From Dipteris shenzhenensis (Eukaryota; Polypodiophyta; Polypodiopsida; Gleicheniales): 64,000 nucleotides of DNA. Below are positions 52,427 to 61,440 of the stretch, piece by piece (positions within the stretch are counted from its first letter, which is position 1; each line of letters starts with the position of its first letter). The notes beneath the pieces were generated by a model that worked only from the letters and a program-made list of their open reading frames with translations, had not been told where the DNA came from and did no database searches. A program made the position numbers and the translations under genes. The stretch is taken from assembly GCA_047967505.1 (NCBI GenBank), contig CM106538.1. One strand, given 5' to 3'.

Positions 52427-53057
52427 TTAGATTGCACCACGCACATTGCAAGCAGGCATGATTAGGAGGCAGAGTCTAGAGGATAGTGTGACATGGATTT
52501 CAACCATAAAAAATAAAAAATTTGTGTGTACATGCTCGAGACTTAGATTATCATGCCTTCTTGTCATATAATGGCATCTTCTGATACTTGTAACTGGCTG
52601 TCCCTTTTCTTGCTTGAAGTATATGACAATATCCCGAATCTCCACATGCGAACACTTCGACTCTTGCTGCATGGTTTGCTTTGCTAGAGGGTTGCTTGCA
52701 TTACTTTGCTTCATTTCTTCAAGGAGGGTAGCCCCTCATAACATCTGTATGGCCGCAGAAACAGAGCATCAACCACTATGTTCTCTCTCCCGGGCTTGTA
52801 ATTTATCTCAAAGTCAAAGTTGGCAAAATAGCCTTGCCACCTTGCTTGCTTTGGTGTTAGTTTGGGCTGTATAACAAAGTAGGATGTGGTCACATTATCT
52901 GTGTAAACAGTGAAATGCCAGTCCATAAGATAATGCTTCCATGTGCGCAAACAATGCAATAGCCATCATTTCTTTGTCATGCGTGGGGTAGCGGGTTTCT
53001 CTGTCGATGAGCTTGCAGGTAACATAATGACCACTGGATTTCACCCCAAAAAAGTGT
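52427..53057 (-). pseudogene. Gypsy RNase H and linker fragment
   Basis: Minus-strand frames give FGVKSSGHYVTCKL, then TRYPTHDKEMMAIVHCLRTW (RNase H-like domain of Gypsy RT), FTVYTDNVTTSYF, LTPKQARWQGYFANFDFEIN and YKPGRENIVVDAL. It then passes into the linker. It is a different fragment from the RT at 45,745, because the order on the strand is wrong for one element. Frames shift near 52,715. Confidence 0.75.
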
Positions 53058-53309
53058 GTGTGTTGGGGACGTCTTCCTCTACACCGGACTATGATTGCTT
53101 TTCCGCATGCTGTCTCTACTGGGCTTTATGGTCATTATATCATGCCTGAAACTCTCACCTATTTGGATTTTCCTTTGTGGATCTTTATTGTGTTCTGATC
53201 CTCCCTTCATCGATCGCTTTAGGATGCATATGCCCAGGGAGATCTTCCTCTGGCCCAGTTAGAAGCTTTCTTTCACTATTTTTGGTTTTGGGTAGAAGTT
53301 ACTCCTTCC
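53058..53309 (+). other. No gene recognised
   Basis: Short anonymous stretch between the Gypsy and LINE1 pieces, beginning GTGTGTGTTGGGGACG. Its right part (TTCCCCCAAAAA) may be the tail side of the LINE1 insert. No open frame of note. Confidence 0.4.
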
Positions 53310-53580
53310 CCCAAAAAAAAAAAAAGGATTACTTCATTAAGTATGAATGAAAAACACAAGAGCAAGCTCTAATGCAAGAGTACATCATGCCATGCATGAG
53401 AAAAAAAACCAGCTCAAAAAGAGGTAACAAAAATCTAAGGTGGAGGCTGAAAATGCCACCTCAACCCCGAAGAAGACTTAGAGAAGAAAGGGGATCCTCT
53501 CCAAACTCTGAAAAAAGTATCTCTCTAGCTCTAGCTGCTCTGGAGGAACCCTGCATACTCGCCCAAATGGCCATCAGTGT
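53310..53580 (-). mobile_element. LINE1 3' end, diverged
   Basis: TACTTCATTAAGTATGAATG and GAGCAAGCTCTAATGC match the reversed LINE1 3' end, as do GAGGCTGAAAATGCCACCTC and GCCCAAATGGCCATCAGTG. It is more diverged than the other copies and lacks a clear target duplication. Confidence 0.7.
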
Positions 53581-53637
53581 TTTCGAGCAGCTTTGAATGT
53601 ACATTTTCTTACAATAATATACTTCCTCTTACAAAAG

Positions 53638-53638
<1 letters not shown>
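53581..53638 (+). mobile_element. LINE2 3' tail at a (GT)n array
   Basis: GAGCAGCTTTGAATGTACATT to CTTCCTCTTACAAAAG corresponds to GAAGCAGCTATGAATGTAATT to TTCTTCTCACAAAAAAAA at 55,421-55,481. The tail runs straight into a (TG)n array at 53,639. Confidence 0.6.
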
Positions 53639-53673
<35 letters not shown>

Positions 53674-53675
53674 TC
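53639..53675. repeat. (GT)n microsatellite
   Basis: There are about 18 uninterrupted TG units. Its right end merges with GGTCTCACAG, the broken start of the LINE3 RT frame. It is the site on which several LINE copies are stacked. Confidence 0.95.
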
Positions 53676-53841
53676 TCACAGCAAAATTTACATGAGGGTC
53701 TCAAAAAAGCAGAGAGCCTCAACAGGAAATCAAAAGCAAAGAAAAACTATTTCCAGGCATGACTGAGGAAGATCTCATGTAAATTTTGCTGATAATATAA
53801 TCATGGATTTACCAAAAAAAAAAAAGTGTGTGGTCTCACAG
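53666..53841 (+). mobile_element. Small fold-back LINE2 fragment with target duplication
   Basis: GTGTGTGGTCTCACAG at 53,666-53,681 and 53,826-53,841 flanks a 144-bp insert that ends ATGGATTTACC plus poly-A, a LINE2-type 3' end. The insert begins with CAAAATTTACATGAG and later has its reverse complement. With one flanking CAG the arms are 18 bp (53,679-53,696 and 53,774-53,791). A 5' inversion by twin priming is one explanation. Confidence 0.75.
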
Positions 53842-53984
53842 TGAGAGACGGTATGCTCATGCTGTTGTCCAACTCTGTGTGTGTGTGTACATGTTTGTGA
53901 TTAGATTTCCCCCGACGTGCCGTTGCCGCCTCCCAACACGGTCCTTGCGTCGGTGGTGTGTGTGTGTGTGAGAGAGAGGTAGCG

Positions 53985-55498
53985 GTGTGTGGTGTGAAGC
54001 GTACATGTTCGTCTGCGAATTACACAATCCATTTTGATAGCATACATACAATTTTATCTGCCTCTCACTATGTTTACTAAGGCAGATTTGGTTTCATTTA
54101 TGTCAGCTATCATGGAAATTTTCTGGCGTTCAAAACATGGCAAGAAAAGTCTCAGATTACTCTCCATGCATCGTCTCTGTTCTCCAAAGATGCACGGGGG
54201 TCTGAACATTCTCAATATTCAAATGCATTTACTTGCTCACAGGGGGAAAATGATGATGCAATTTCTACAAGGAGATCAGCCTTGGGCTTTTATGATTCGC
54301 TCTCTCTTATTACATCTTCATACATCTGCTTTTGGAAATTGGCAGCCTACTCAGTGGGATTTTTTATTTGGCTCTATCCAAGGCAAGATCAGAGGATGCC
54401 CATTTGTTTCTTCTCTGCTTCTTGATTGGAAACACATTTTATCCCACTTGGAATGGAAAGGCAGGGACTCTCTCTTGGGCAACTCTTTGAGGGTAGAGAA
54501 TCTCTTTTGGTCTAAAGTATTCCACCCACCTTTGGCCATACAAGTACCTCGACGTTCTTATTTTCTCTCCTTCAAAGGCATTTCATCTGTGGCGGATGTA
54601 CTTCACGATGATGGCACAATTCTATCTTTTTCTTTGGCTGCTCGCAAATACGGCTTGGGAGCTCATTATCGTCCTTTATGGCATAAAATTTCAGCAATGC
54701 TCCAACCGTACTTGCCGATACCTCATTTAGAAATACAGCATCGGCTTGAGGATTGGATTTTACGCTCTCCTTCCTCATATGTCCGTCCTTTGAAGCTTTC
54801 ACATATCACAGTGTCATCATTGTATAGAGTGTTATTACCTCCACCTTGGATTTCCAACAGAGCAAATATTGTTTGGCATATGGATCGTCCAATGAAGTGG
54901 TGGAGAAAAAGGCTGCGTCTCCTTTGGCATTACAAAGTCCCTCTTCGACAAGAGCTTTTTCTATGGCGAGTTCTCCTTGGCATTTTTCCATCTAGACAGT
55001 TACTCGCACACAGACATATTGCTTCAGCTGTTTGTCACAGATGCTCGCACTCTACTGAATCAGTGCTCCACATCTTTTGGTCCTGTCCAAATACTTCTGA
55101 TTTCATTGCTCTCATCAGACAGAGGCTTCGACAGCGATTTCCTACTGTTACTTTTGGCAGATTTTTCTGGTTGTTTGGATTTCATCCCCAGAGACAGGGT
55201 TTTGATTTATTTTTTATATGGGTGCGATATTGGACCCTATGGACTTTATGGATGGATAGAAATCATAGAGTCTTTGGTGATCCACTATTTTCATCCTTTC
55301 TTTTTTTCAAACGATCTCTGCAACAATCATTCTACGATTGTTTTCAGACTCGTTTGATTGATCAGGATGTGTATACAGCCTATACTGAGATCTTTTCTTG
55401 AGTAGTAGCTACTTCGTTTTTTGAAGCAGCTATGAATGTAATTATTATATAGAAATAAAAGCTTTCTTCTCACAAAAAAAAGTGTGTGGTGTGGAGCG
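53985..55498 (+). mobile_element. 5'-truncated LINE2 nested in a LINE2 5' UTR
   Basis: GTGTGTGGTGTGAAGCG (53,985-54,001) and GTGTGTGGTGTGGAGCG (55,482-55,498) form a 17-bp target duplication with one mismatch. The body 54,002-55,481 begins in ORF2 (TACATGTTCGTCTG, parallel to 58,508) and ends in poly-A. It inserted into GT-rich sequence of the host LINE2 leader. Confidence 0.9.
54034..55401 (+). CDS. LINE2 ORF2 C-terminal part with zf-RVT, open frame
   Basis: A 455-residue frame without stops, from the element's truncation to its natural stop. It shows AIMEIFWRSKHGKKSLRLLS and CSPKMHGGLNILNIQMHLLA, the segment after the RT thumb. The middle is SLYRVLLPPPWISNRANIV and LFLWRVLLGIFPSRQLLAHR. 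A CHRCSHSTESVLHIFWSC zinc finger with intact ligands and FWLFGFHPQ, VRYWTLWTLWMDRNHRVF close the protein. The RT catalytic core is not included, so no enzyme activity is expected. Low decay suggests a recent insertion. Confidence 0.75.
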   Translation: MIAYIQFYLPLTMFTKADLVSFMSAIMEIFWRSKHGKKSLRLLSMHRLCSPKMHGGLNILNIQMHLLAHRGKMMMQFLQGDQPWAFMIRSLLLHLHTSAFGNWQPTQWDFLFGSIQGKIRGCPFVSSLLLDWKHILSHLEWKGRDSLLGNSLRVENLFWSKVFHPPLAIQVPRRSYFLSFKGISSVADVLHDDGTILSFSLAARKYGLGAHYRPLWHKISAMLQPYLPIPHLEIQHRLEDWILRSPSSYVRPLKLSHITVSSLYRVLLPPPWISNRANIVWHMDRPMKWWRKRLRLLWHYKVPLRQELFLWRVLLGIFPSRQLLAHRHIASAVCHRCSHSTESVLHIFWSCPNTSDFIALIRQRLRQRFPTVTFGRFFWLFGFHPQRQGFDLFFIWVRYWTLWTLWMDRNHRVFGDPLFSSFLFFKRSLQQSFYDCFQTRLIDQDVYTAYTEIFS

Positions 55499-55612
55499 AT
55501 GGAGGAGAGGAGATCGGTGGTGAGGTCGTGAAGGTTGCTGCGCAGCCTTTTTGAGTTCTCGTACAGGTCCGTGTCAGGAATTCGCTCAGTTCCGCTCCTT
55601 GTTTGTACAGCT

Positions 55613-55914
55613 GTACGGACACCGTACAGACAGCGTTCTTCTTCTCGGTGAAGCCTCGCCATATCTGCTCGTCTTTTCCCGCTTTTCCCGTACAGCTTAC
55701 ATCGACCTTTTCTTTGCCTTTCGTCCTGCTCCATACAATCTGCCCTGCTGTTCTGCGTCAGCAGCTCCTTCCCGTTCTATTTTCCGTACAGCTTCTGTGT
55801 ACTTTCACGCCTTCCGTATGACCCAACCCCCATAGTCCTTCCGTACTTCCATACAATCTGTACCTTCCGTACAGTCCGTACAGCTTGCATCTCCAGCTCG
55901 TTCACTGTCCGTAC
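55613..55914. promoter_or_regulatory. Cluster of eight CCGTAC/GTACGG motifs in the LINE2 5' UTR
   Basis: GTACGG at 55,613, and CCGTAC at 55,622, 55,688, 55,784, 55,841, 55,867, 55,876 and 55,909, mostly as CCGTACAG. With equal base use about 0.15 hits on both strands would be expected in 302 bp. CCGTAC with a GTAC core is the known site of plant SBP-box (SPL) transcription factors. The cluster is directly upstream of ORF1 (ATG 55,964). Binding is inferred only. Confidence 0.6.
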
Positions 55915-55963
55915 AGTTCTGCTCTGCTTCCGCCTCTTCATCAATCCCACCCTGTTTTCCTTC

Positions 55964-57184
55964 ATGGAAGATCAGTTCAAAAGCTATTCTCACAAGGAGT
56001 CTTCCCGGGACTCCAAAAGACAGCAAGTGGATTTCTCTTCTGCAGATTCTGTAGACGCTCACTATGTGTTTGACATGCTCAAAGATGAATTTCATCACAG
56101 CCGGAAGGAGTGGGCCAAACCTCCCCCGGCCATCAAGTTTAAGTTGAAGCTGCCTTCATTGGTTGCTCCTCTTCGAAAGTTCTCTCAGCAAGCAGTTATC
56201 ATTTTTTTCCCAGGAAAGTTACCTTCAGCCAATGATGTGGCCCAGTGGCTTCAGGCAATATTGGGAGGCTGCTTTGTTGAAGGAGTATATTTTGCTTCCA
56301 GGGGTTTTTATGAAGTGCATTTTTCGGATGCCTCATATCGTCAGCAGATACTGGAGATGTCGCCCTTATTCTATGGCAGACAAATGGTGCATGTCATGCC
56401 ATGGTCGCCAAATAAGGACTACCACAGCCTTATTCGACATCACTGCCCTGTATGGGTTGAGGTAGTGGATTTCCCGGACTATATGAGGGCTGACTTACCA
56501 AGTTTGGCAGCCACTTTGGGGCAAGTTGTATGCCCACCCCGCCCTTCGGGTAATCGCAATCGCTTTTACATTCTTTGGGATACAGATCACCCAACCCCTC
56601 CTTCCATTGCAGTTGAAGTAGAGGATGTTCCCCTCGGTGAAAAATACTTTGATTTGAAATGGGGAGTTTTTGCAGGTGCTTGTTTCACATGCCATAAGTT
56701 TGGCCACCTAGCTTCACAGTGTCCTGCAGTTTTGCATCAGCTCCCACCTACAGCTATTGCTCCAGAAAATACTCCTTCCCCTACTTATACTCTGGGGTCT
56801 AAGGCTATGCCTACCAAACTGGCTGATGTTGCATCCAAATCTGTCCCTTCCAAAGAAGATGTGGTTCAGGTTTCAGCTAAGCAAAAGGATAAAGGAAAGG
56901 GCAAAATTTCAGAATCTCATGCCTCTACCCAGGGTGCCTGGCAGCAACCCAAAAAGGTATTCGCTCTCAAACCACGTCCGTTACAATCTCGCCATTGGGA
57001 TGCTTCAACTTCTACCCCTGGTCAGACCTCTACCCCTGCTGACAGCCTTGCTTCTCAACTGTGGGTTGAGGTGTTAAAAAGGGGCATCCCAATATGTGAC
57101 AATGATGAGGATCATATCATTCTGAACAGGATTCTTGTGCCTATGCGGTCCATATCATTCACCAAAATGATCTTCGCAAATTAA
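55964..57184 (+). CDS. LINE2 ORF1, DUF4283 plus CCHC knuckle
   Basis: An intact 406-residue frame. Residues about 55-200 fit the DUF4283 RNA-binding fold: IKFKLKLPSLVAPLRKFSQQ, VYFASRGFYEVHFSD, then MPWSPNKDYHSLI and WVEVVDFPDYM. The knuckle CFTCHKFGHLASQC (about residue 240) has all four ligands. A Ser/Thr/Lys tail follows (KQKDKGKGK). The last about 25 residues are in sequence that continues into RT, so the natural C-terminus has been replaced by a deletion junction. ORF1 should coat the LINE RNA. Confidence 0.8.
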   Translation: MEDQFKSYSHKESSRDSKRQQVDFSSADSVDAHYVFDMLKDEFHHSRKEWAKPPPAIKFKLKLPSLVAPLRKFSQQAVIIFFPGKLPSANDVAQWLQAILGGCFVEGVYFASRGFYEVHFSDASYRQQILEMSPLFYGRQMVHVMPWSPNKDYHSLIRHHCPVWVEVVDFPDYMRADLPSLAATLGQVVCPPRPSGNRNRFYILWDTDHPTPPSIAVEVEDVPLGEKYFDLKWGVFAGACFTCHKFGHLASQCPAVLHQLPPTAIAPENTPSPTYTLGSKAMPTKLADVASKSVPSKEDVVQVSAKQKDKGKGKISESHASTQGAWQQPKKVFALKPRPLQSRHWDASTSTPGQTSTPADSLASQLWVEVLKRGIPICDNDEDHIILNRILVPMRSISFTKMIFAN

Positions 57185-58640
57185 AGAAATGGCAAATCCT
57201 GAAACCCCTTTTGGATAAGGGCTGTTCCTCCAAAGCCTTTTTTAAAAGTCTTCATGCGGATAGGCGAAAGGAGGATATTTGCAGGATCAAGAAAGATGAT
57301 GGCACTTGGACCACTTCCAAATCCGAATTGGAATCGCTATGTTCTAGTCATTTCCAGCATCTCCTTTCTTTTCAGCCTGATCATCTGATGCAGGTGGATA
57401 CAGCTAGGTCTCAATTTCTTATGAGAACAGGCTTATGCATTGGAGCAGCCTTTTATGCTTAGTGAACTGGATGATGCTTTGAGTCATCTACGCAAAAGCA
57501 GCTCTCCTGGTTGGGATGGATTGACTGTCGAATTTTTCCGCGCATTTTGGGGTGATCTCAAAAACACTCTTCTTCTAATGATCAATCATGCTTGGGCAGA
57601 ACAATCTCTTTCCCCATCCTGGAAACATGGCCTAGTCAAATTGATTCCCAAAAAAAGCTTGTGTGAGACGATGGCTGATTGGAGGCCTATATCTCTCATG
57701 ATTTTTATTTACAAACTCATTGCTAAAATGATTGTCCTCAGAGTTCGATTCTTTTTGCAAGCAGGACTTCATTTTAGACAGTATGGGTTTGTCCCCAGAA
57801 GGCAGATCACTGACAATATCTCTAATGCTTTGCTTGCAATTGAGTATGCCAAATATTCTAAACAAGACGTTCTCATTCTGCAAGTAGACATTGCGAAAGC
57901 ATTTGATATTGTCCACTGGGATTTTATCTCTCAGACTATGCATAAATTGGGATTTGGCCCTCGACTCGTCCATATCATATATTGGCTCTATTCTTAGGCC
58001 ACAGCGCAGTGCTTGCTTGGTGGTGGGTTATCAAGAACCTAGACTATGACCCGGTCAGTGAGACAGGGTTGCCCTCTTAGTTCTTTACTGTATGCCATTG
58101 CTACCCATCCGCTACTGTTGCATATGGACTATCTTCTTGCAGATACAGGACAGCTTCATGGCTTGCAAATTCCAGGGGCACAGTCTTTTCTTGCACAGGC
58201 ATATGCTAATGATTCATACTTTATGCCCAGGAATTCTCAAAGTGACCTTTCTCACTTGATGCATACACTGAATGACTTTGGCATAGCTGCTGGACTGCAA
58301 ATCAATTTTCAGAAATCGAAACTTCTAGCTTTGAAAGAAGTTGATTGGCATGCACTTCTCTGGCCAGGTCACATTATCTCTTCCCACACTATTGTAAGGC
58401 ATTTAGGCTACCCCATTGGCTGGAATATTACTCCGCAACAACAGCTCAAACGGGTGCTTTAAAAGATCAACAAGAAGCTGGAATATTGGCATTTGTCCAC
58501 TTGGCCTTTACATGTTCGACTTCGGACAGTACAGTCCATCATTATGGCATATGTGCAATTTTATTTGCCTCTTCATCCCTGGTCTTTCAAGCATTTGGCT
58601 TCCTATATGTCTTAGGCTATGGAGATATTTTGGAAAAGCA
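57150..58640 (+). pseudogene. LINE2 ORF2 RT domain, catalytic Asp changed
   Basis: Starting LRKLKKWQ near 57,170 in a frame different from ORF1, it gives KGCSSKAFFKSLHADRRKED, GWDGLTVEFFRAFWGDLKN, LVKLIPKKSLCE, DWRPISLM, QYGFVPRRQITDNISNAL, LQVDIAKAFDIVHWDF and, after a stop at 57,997, SVRQGCPLSSLLYAIATHP. The catalytic box reads AYANDSYF, where the related copy at 60,700 has AYADDSFF, so one catalytic Asp is Asn. Shifts occur near 57,440 and 58,460. Confidence 0.85.
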
Positions 58641-59950
58641 AATCTCATAAAAAGGCTTTGCGACTACTACCTATGCAGTCTATTTGTTCACCTAAGACTC
58701 ATGGGGGGCTGAATATTCTCAATCTCCAAGTTCATATGTTGGCAAGAAAGAGCACTATGATTGCTGATTTTTTTCAGCAAAAACAGCCATGGGCTATTAT
58801 GTTAGCAGCAATGTGTGGAAACATGGCGTCTCATGCATATGGGCATTGGATTACAGATCACTGGGAAGCAGTCATGACCACATTTCAGGGGAAAATTCCT
58901 GGTTGCCCTGTTTCTAATGCTTTTATTCATGATTGGAAGAGAATTCTCTCATATGCAAAATGGACAGGTGCTTCTTCTCATCATGGTAATTCTCTTCGTT
59001 TGGAAAGCATCCATTGGAGCAAGGTGTTTGAATCGCCTCTTGCTTTACAGGCACCTATTAAAGCATACAATCTCATGAAATTGGGCATCAGATTTGTTGC
59101 TGATGTTGTGGATCAACAAGGTTGTATGCTTTCATTTCCACAAGCTTGTAGGACATTCTCCTTGGGTCTACATCATAGGTCCATTTGGAGAACTCTTTCA
59201 ACTATGTTGCAGCCAGTTGTTCCGGTCCCTCCACTGTTTGTACAGGACAGATTACTGGACTGGAAATTGACTTCCTTACCTCCTGCTACTCATACGCTCT
59301 TAATGCATAATTTGACCTCCTCGAAGGTCTACAGATTTCTTCTTCCACCGCCATGGATTGATAAGCATGCCAACACTCTTTGGAATTTGGATAGGCCTCT
59401 ATCTTGGTGGCAATCACGAGTCATGAAAATCTGGAAAGCCAAATTGGCATTGAAACAGAGGTTTTTCTTTTGGAGATGTATAGTGGGAGCTTTTTCCATT
59501 GGGGCGAAATTGGCAACACGCCGCATTGCTTCCCCCTCCTGTCCCCGTTGCTCTCATCACTGTGAAACAGTTCCTCATCTATTATGGTCTTGCCCACACT
59601 CTCGCATAATGATCACTCGTATTTCTCATTTGCTGCGGCTTCGGTTTCCCTCCATCAAATTTGGGAAACTTTTCTGGATGTTTGGATGCCTCTCATCTCA
59701 GATGTCTCCATTCGTCCTCTTCTTTCACTGAACTCGCTTTTGGGTACTATGGACCATTTGGACTTAGAGACTGCATTCCAGGATGGGTCAACAGTTTCCT
59801 CAAGCATATATTTTCTTCAGAATGTCCCTCAAGCAATCCTTATATGACAGTTTTGCTGCAAGGGACTTGGATGCTACTAGCCTTGAAGTGTTCTCTATCT
59901 GTTTTTGAGTTTTTTACATTGGACTCTAGTTTGGAGTCTAATGTCAGTGT
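58619..59950 (+). pseudogene. LINE2 ORF2 C-terminal region with zf-RVT
   Basis: A 370-residue frame (58,619-59,731) has MEIFWKSKSHKKALRLLPMQ, CSPKTHGGLNILNLQVHMLA, YRFLLPPPWIDKHANTLWNL and the zinc finger CPRCSHHCETVPHLLWSC. It shifts near 59,725 into the final tail. It is highly similar to the nested copy at 54,034-55,401. Confidence 0.8.
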
Positions 59951-60012
59951 GTGGGAGACTTCCCATCTTGTAAATTTATGAGAATATAGATACACTGGAT
60001 TTTACCAAAAAA

Positions 60013-61440
60013 GTGTGTGGTCTCACAGTGGAGTTTTTCTTACACTTTTGGGAGGATCTTAAAGGTGTCATCCTACAAATGATTAATAACTCTTGGCACA
60101 CAGGAGTACTCCCCTCCTCATGGAAGCATGGCATAGTTAAACTCATTCCCAAGAGGAAATTGTGTGAGCATCTCATGGATTGGCGGCCCATCACATTGAT
60201 GCCTGTTGTTTACAAACTCTTTGCTAAAATGCTAGTGCACCGTCTTCATCAAGTGCTTTATGAGGGTTTGCATCCTTTGCAATATGGTTTCGTCCCTCGG
60301 AGGCAGATTCATGATAATATTGGCAATGCTCTCATGGCTATTGAATATGCAAAATATTCTGAACAGGATGTTTTTATTATGCAAGTGGACTTTGTCAAAG
60401 CTTTTGACACGGTCAACTGGGATTTTATCTCACAAACAATGGCTAAGATGGGCTTTGGGCCAAAAATGGCTAATGTCATCTACTACTTATATGCTGGCTC
60501 TACAGCCCAATGCATCCTTGGAAATCATCTCTCGCAATCTTGGTCCTTGGGTCGTTCGGTTCGACAAGGATGTCCACTCAGTGCCCTGTTATATGCCACT
60601 GCTACTCACCCACTTCTCTCATACTTGGATCATCTTACCGCACAAGGTCTTCTCACTGGTCTTCAGATTCCTGGAGCCCCTTCCTTTATCGCTCAGGCTT
60701 ATGCAGATGATTCTTTTTTTATGCAACATAATTCTCCACAGCAGTTGAAGACTATTATGGACACTCTTTCTTCATATGGTTTGGCTGCTGGCCTGAATGC
60801 TAATTTTGATAAATCTAGCCTCATACCTTTGCATTCATATGATTGGCATGCTCTTCTATGGCCTGGGCACATTATGCAGCCCTATGATGTGGTCCGCCAT
60901 CTTGGTCACCCTATTGGCTGGCACATCACTAGGAAACAACAGCTAAAGTGGATTTTTGACAAGCTTCATGCCAAACTCCATTATTGGAAGCTCTCCACTT
61001 GGCCACTCCATGTTAGGCTCTGGATTGTCCAGTCGATTATCATGGCTTATGTTCAGTATTATTTGCCTTTGATGCATTGGACTTCTCAAGACATTTCTGC
61101 CTTTATGTCTCACGCTATGGAACTGTTATGGAAAACAAAGTCTTTTGCTAAAGCTCTAAGACTTATGAGGATGACAAAAGTCTGTTCCCCAAGGATGCAC
61201 GGTGGATTGAATGTGCTGAATATTGCGCACCATGTCTTGGCCAGGAAAATTCCTCTTCTACTCACCTTTTTTCGTCAGAAGCAGCCATGGACTCATATGC
61301 TTGCAACCATGTGCACGTCCTTACGTACTACTGCACATGGTGCATGGAAAGAAAAGTACCCTCTGCCAAGCAATCGGAAAACCGTAACTGAGACACCCAA
61401 AGAGGCCATGCTGGTGTACACCCAATCACGTAACTATTAG
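60013..61440 (+). CDS. LINE3 RT, long open frame, intact YADD
   Basis: A 475-residue frame continuing the host LINE into which LINE2 inserted. It reads GLTVEFFLHFWEDLKGVI, IVKLIPKRKLCEHLMDWRPI, QYGFVPRRQIHDNIGNALMA, MQVDFVKAFDTVNWDF, SVRQGCPLSALLYATATHP and AQAYADDSFFMQHN with the catalytic YADD intact. It continues through the thumb (RHLGHPIGWHITRKQQLKWI) to CSPRMHGGLNVLNIAHHVLA. Homology ends near 61,345, and the last about 30 residues are unrelated sequence. The start is truncated at the (GT)n array, so there is no genuine start codon. It belongs to the same subfamily group as LINE2. Confidence 0.8.
   Translation: MCGLTVEFFLHFWEDLKGVILQMINNSWHTGVLPSSWKHGIVKLIPKRKLCEHLMDWRPITLMPVVYKLFAKMLVHRLHQVLYEGLHPLQYGFVPRRQIHDNIGNALMAIEYAKYSEQDVFIMQVDFVKAFDTVNWDFISQTMAKMGFGPKMANVIYYLYAGSTAQCILGNHLSQSWSLGRSVRQGCPLSALLYATATHPLLSYLDHLTAQGLLTGLQIPGAPSFIAQAYADDSFFMQHNSPQQLKTIMDTLSSYGLAAGLNANFDKSSLIPLHSYDWHALLWPGHIMQPYDVVRHLGHPIGWHITRKQQLKWIFDKLHAKLHYWKLSTWPLHVRLWIVQSIIMAYVQYYLPLMHWTSQDISAFMSHAMELLWKTKSFAKALRLMRMTKVCSPRMHGGLNVLNIAHHVLARKIPLLLTFFRQKQPWTHMLATMCTSLRTTAHGAWKEKYPLPSNRKTVTETPKEAMLVYTQSRNY

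Larger units (their letters stand above)
53826..60028 (+). mobile_element. LINE2 copy with 5' UTR, ORF1 and RT, no endonuclease
   Basis: GTGTGTGGTCTCACAG at 53,826-53,841 and 60,013-60,028 is a perfect 16-bp target duplication. Body: 5' UTR 53,842-54,001 and 55,499-55,963 (split by another LINE2), ORF1 55,964-57,184, RT and C-terminus about 57,150-59,740, 3' UTR, poly-A at 60,007-60,012. The endonuclease between ORF1 and RT is absent. The copy interrupts the LINE3 RT frame in the codons for GLTVEFF. Confidence 0.88.

Noticed and set aside
53048-53065. Possible sixth LINE2 tail followed by GTGTGTGTG
   Set aside because: GGATTTCACCCCAAAAAAG reads smoothly as Gypsy RNase H codons on the minus strand (FFGVKSSGHY), so the A-run is probably coding sequence and was not counted as LINE2 evidence.
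54034-55401. Host gene with a zinc finger
   Set aside because: The frame is the C-terminal region of a LINE ORF2, parallel to 58,619-59,731, and the insert has poly-A and a 17-bp target duplication.
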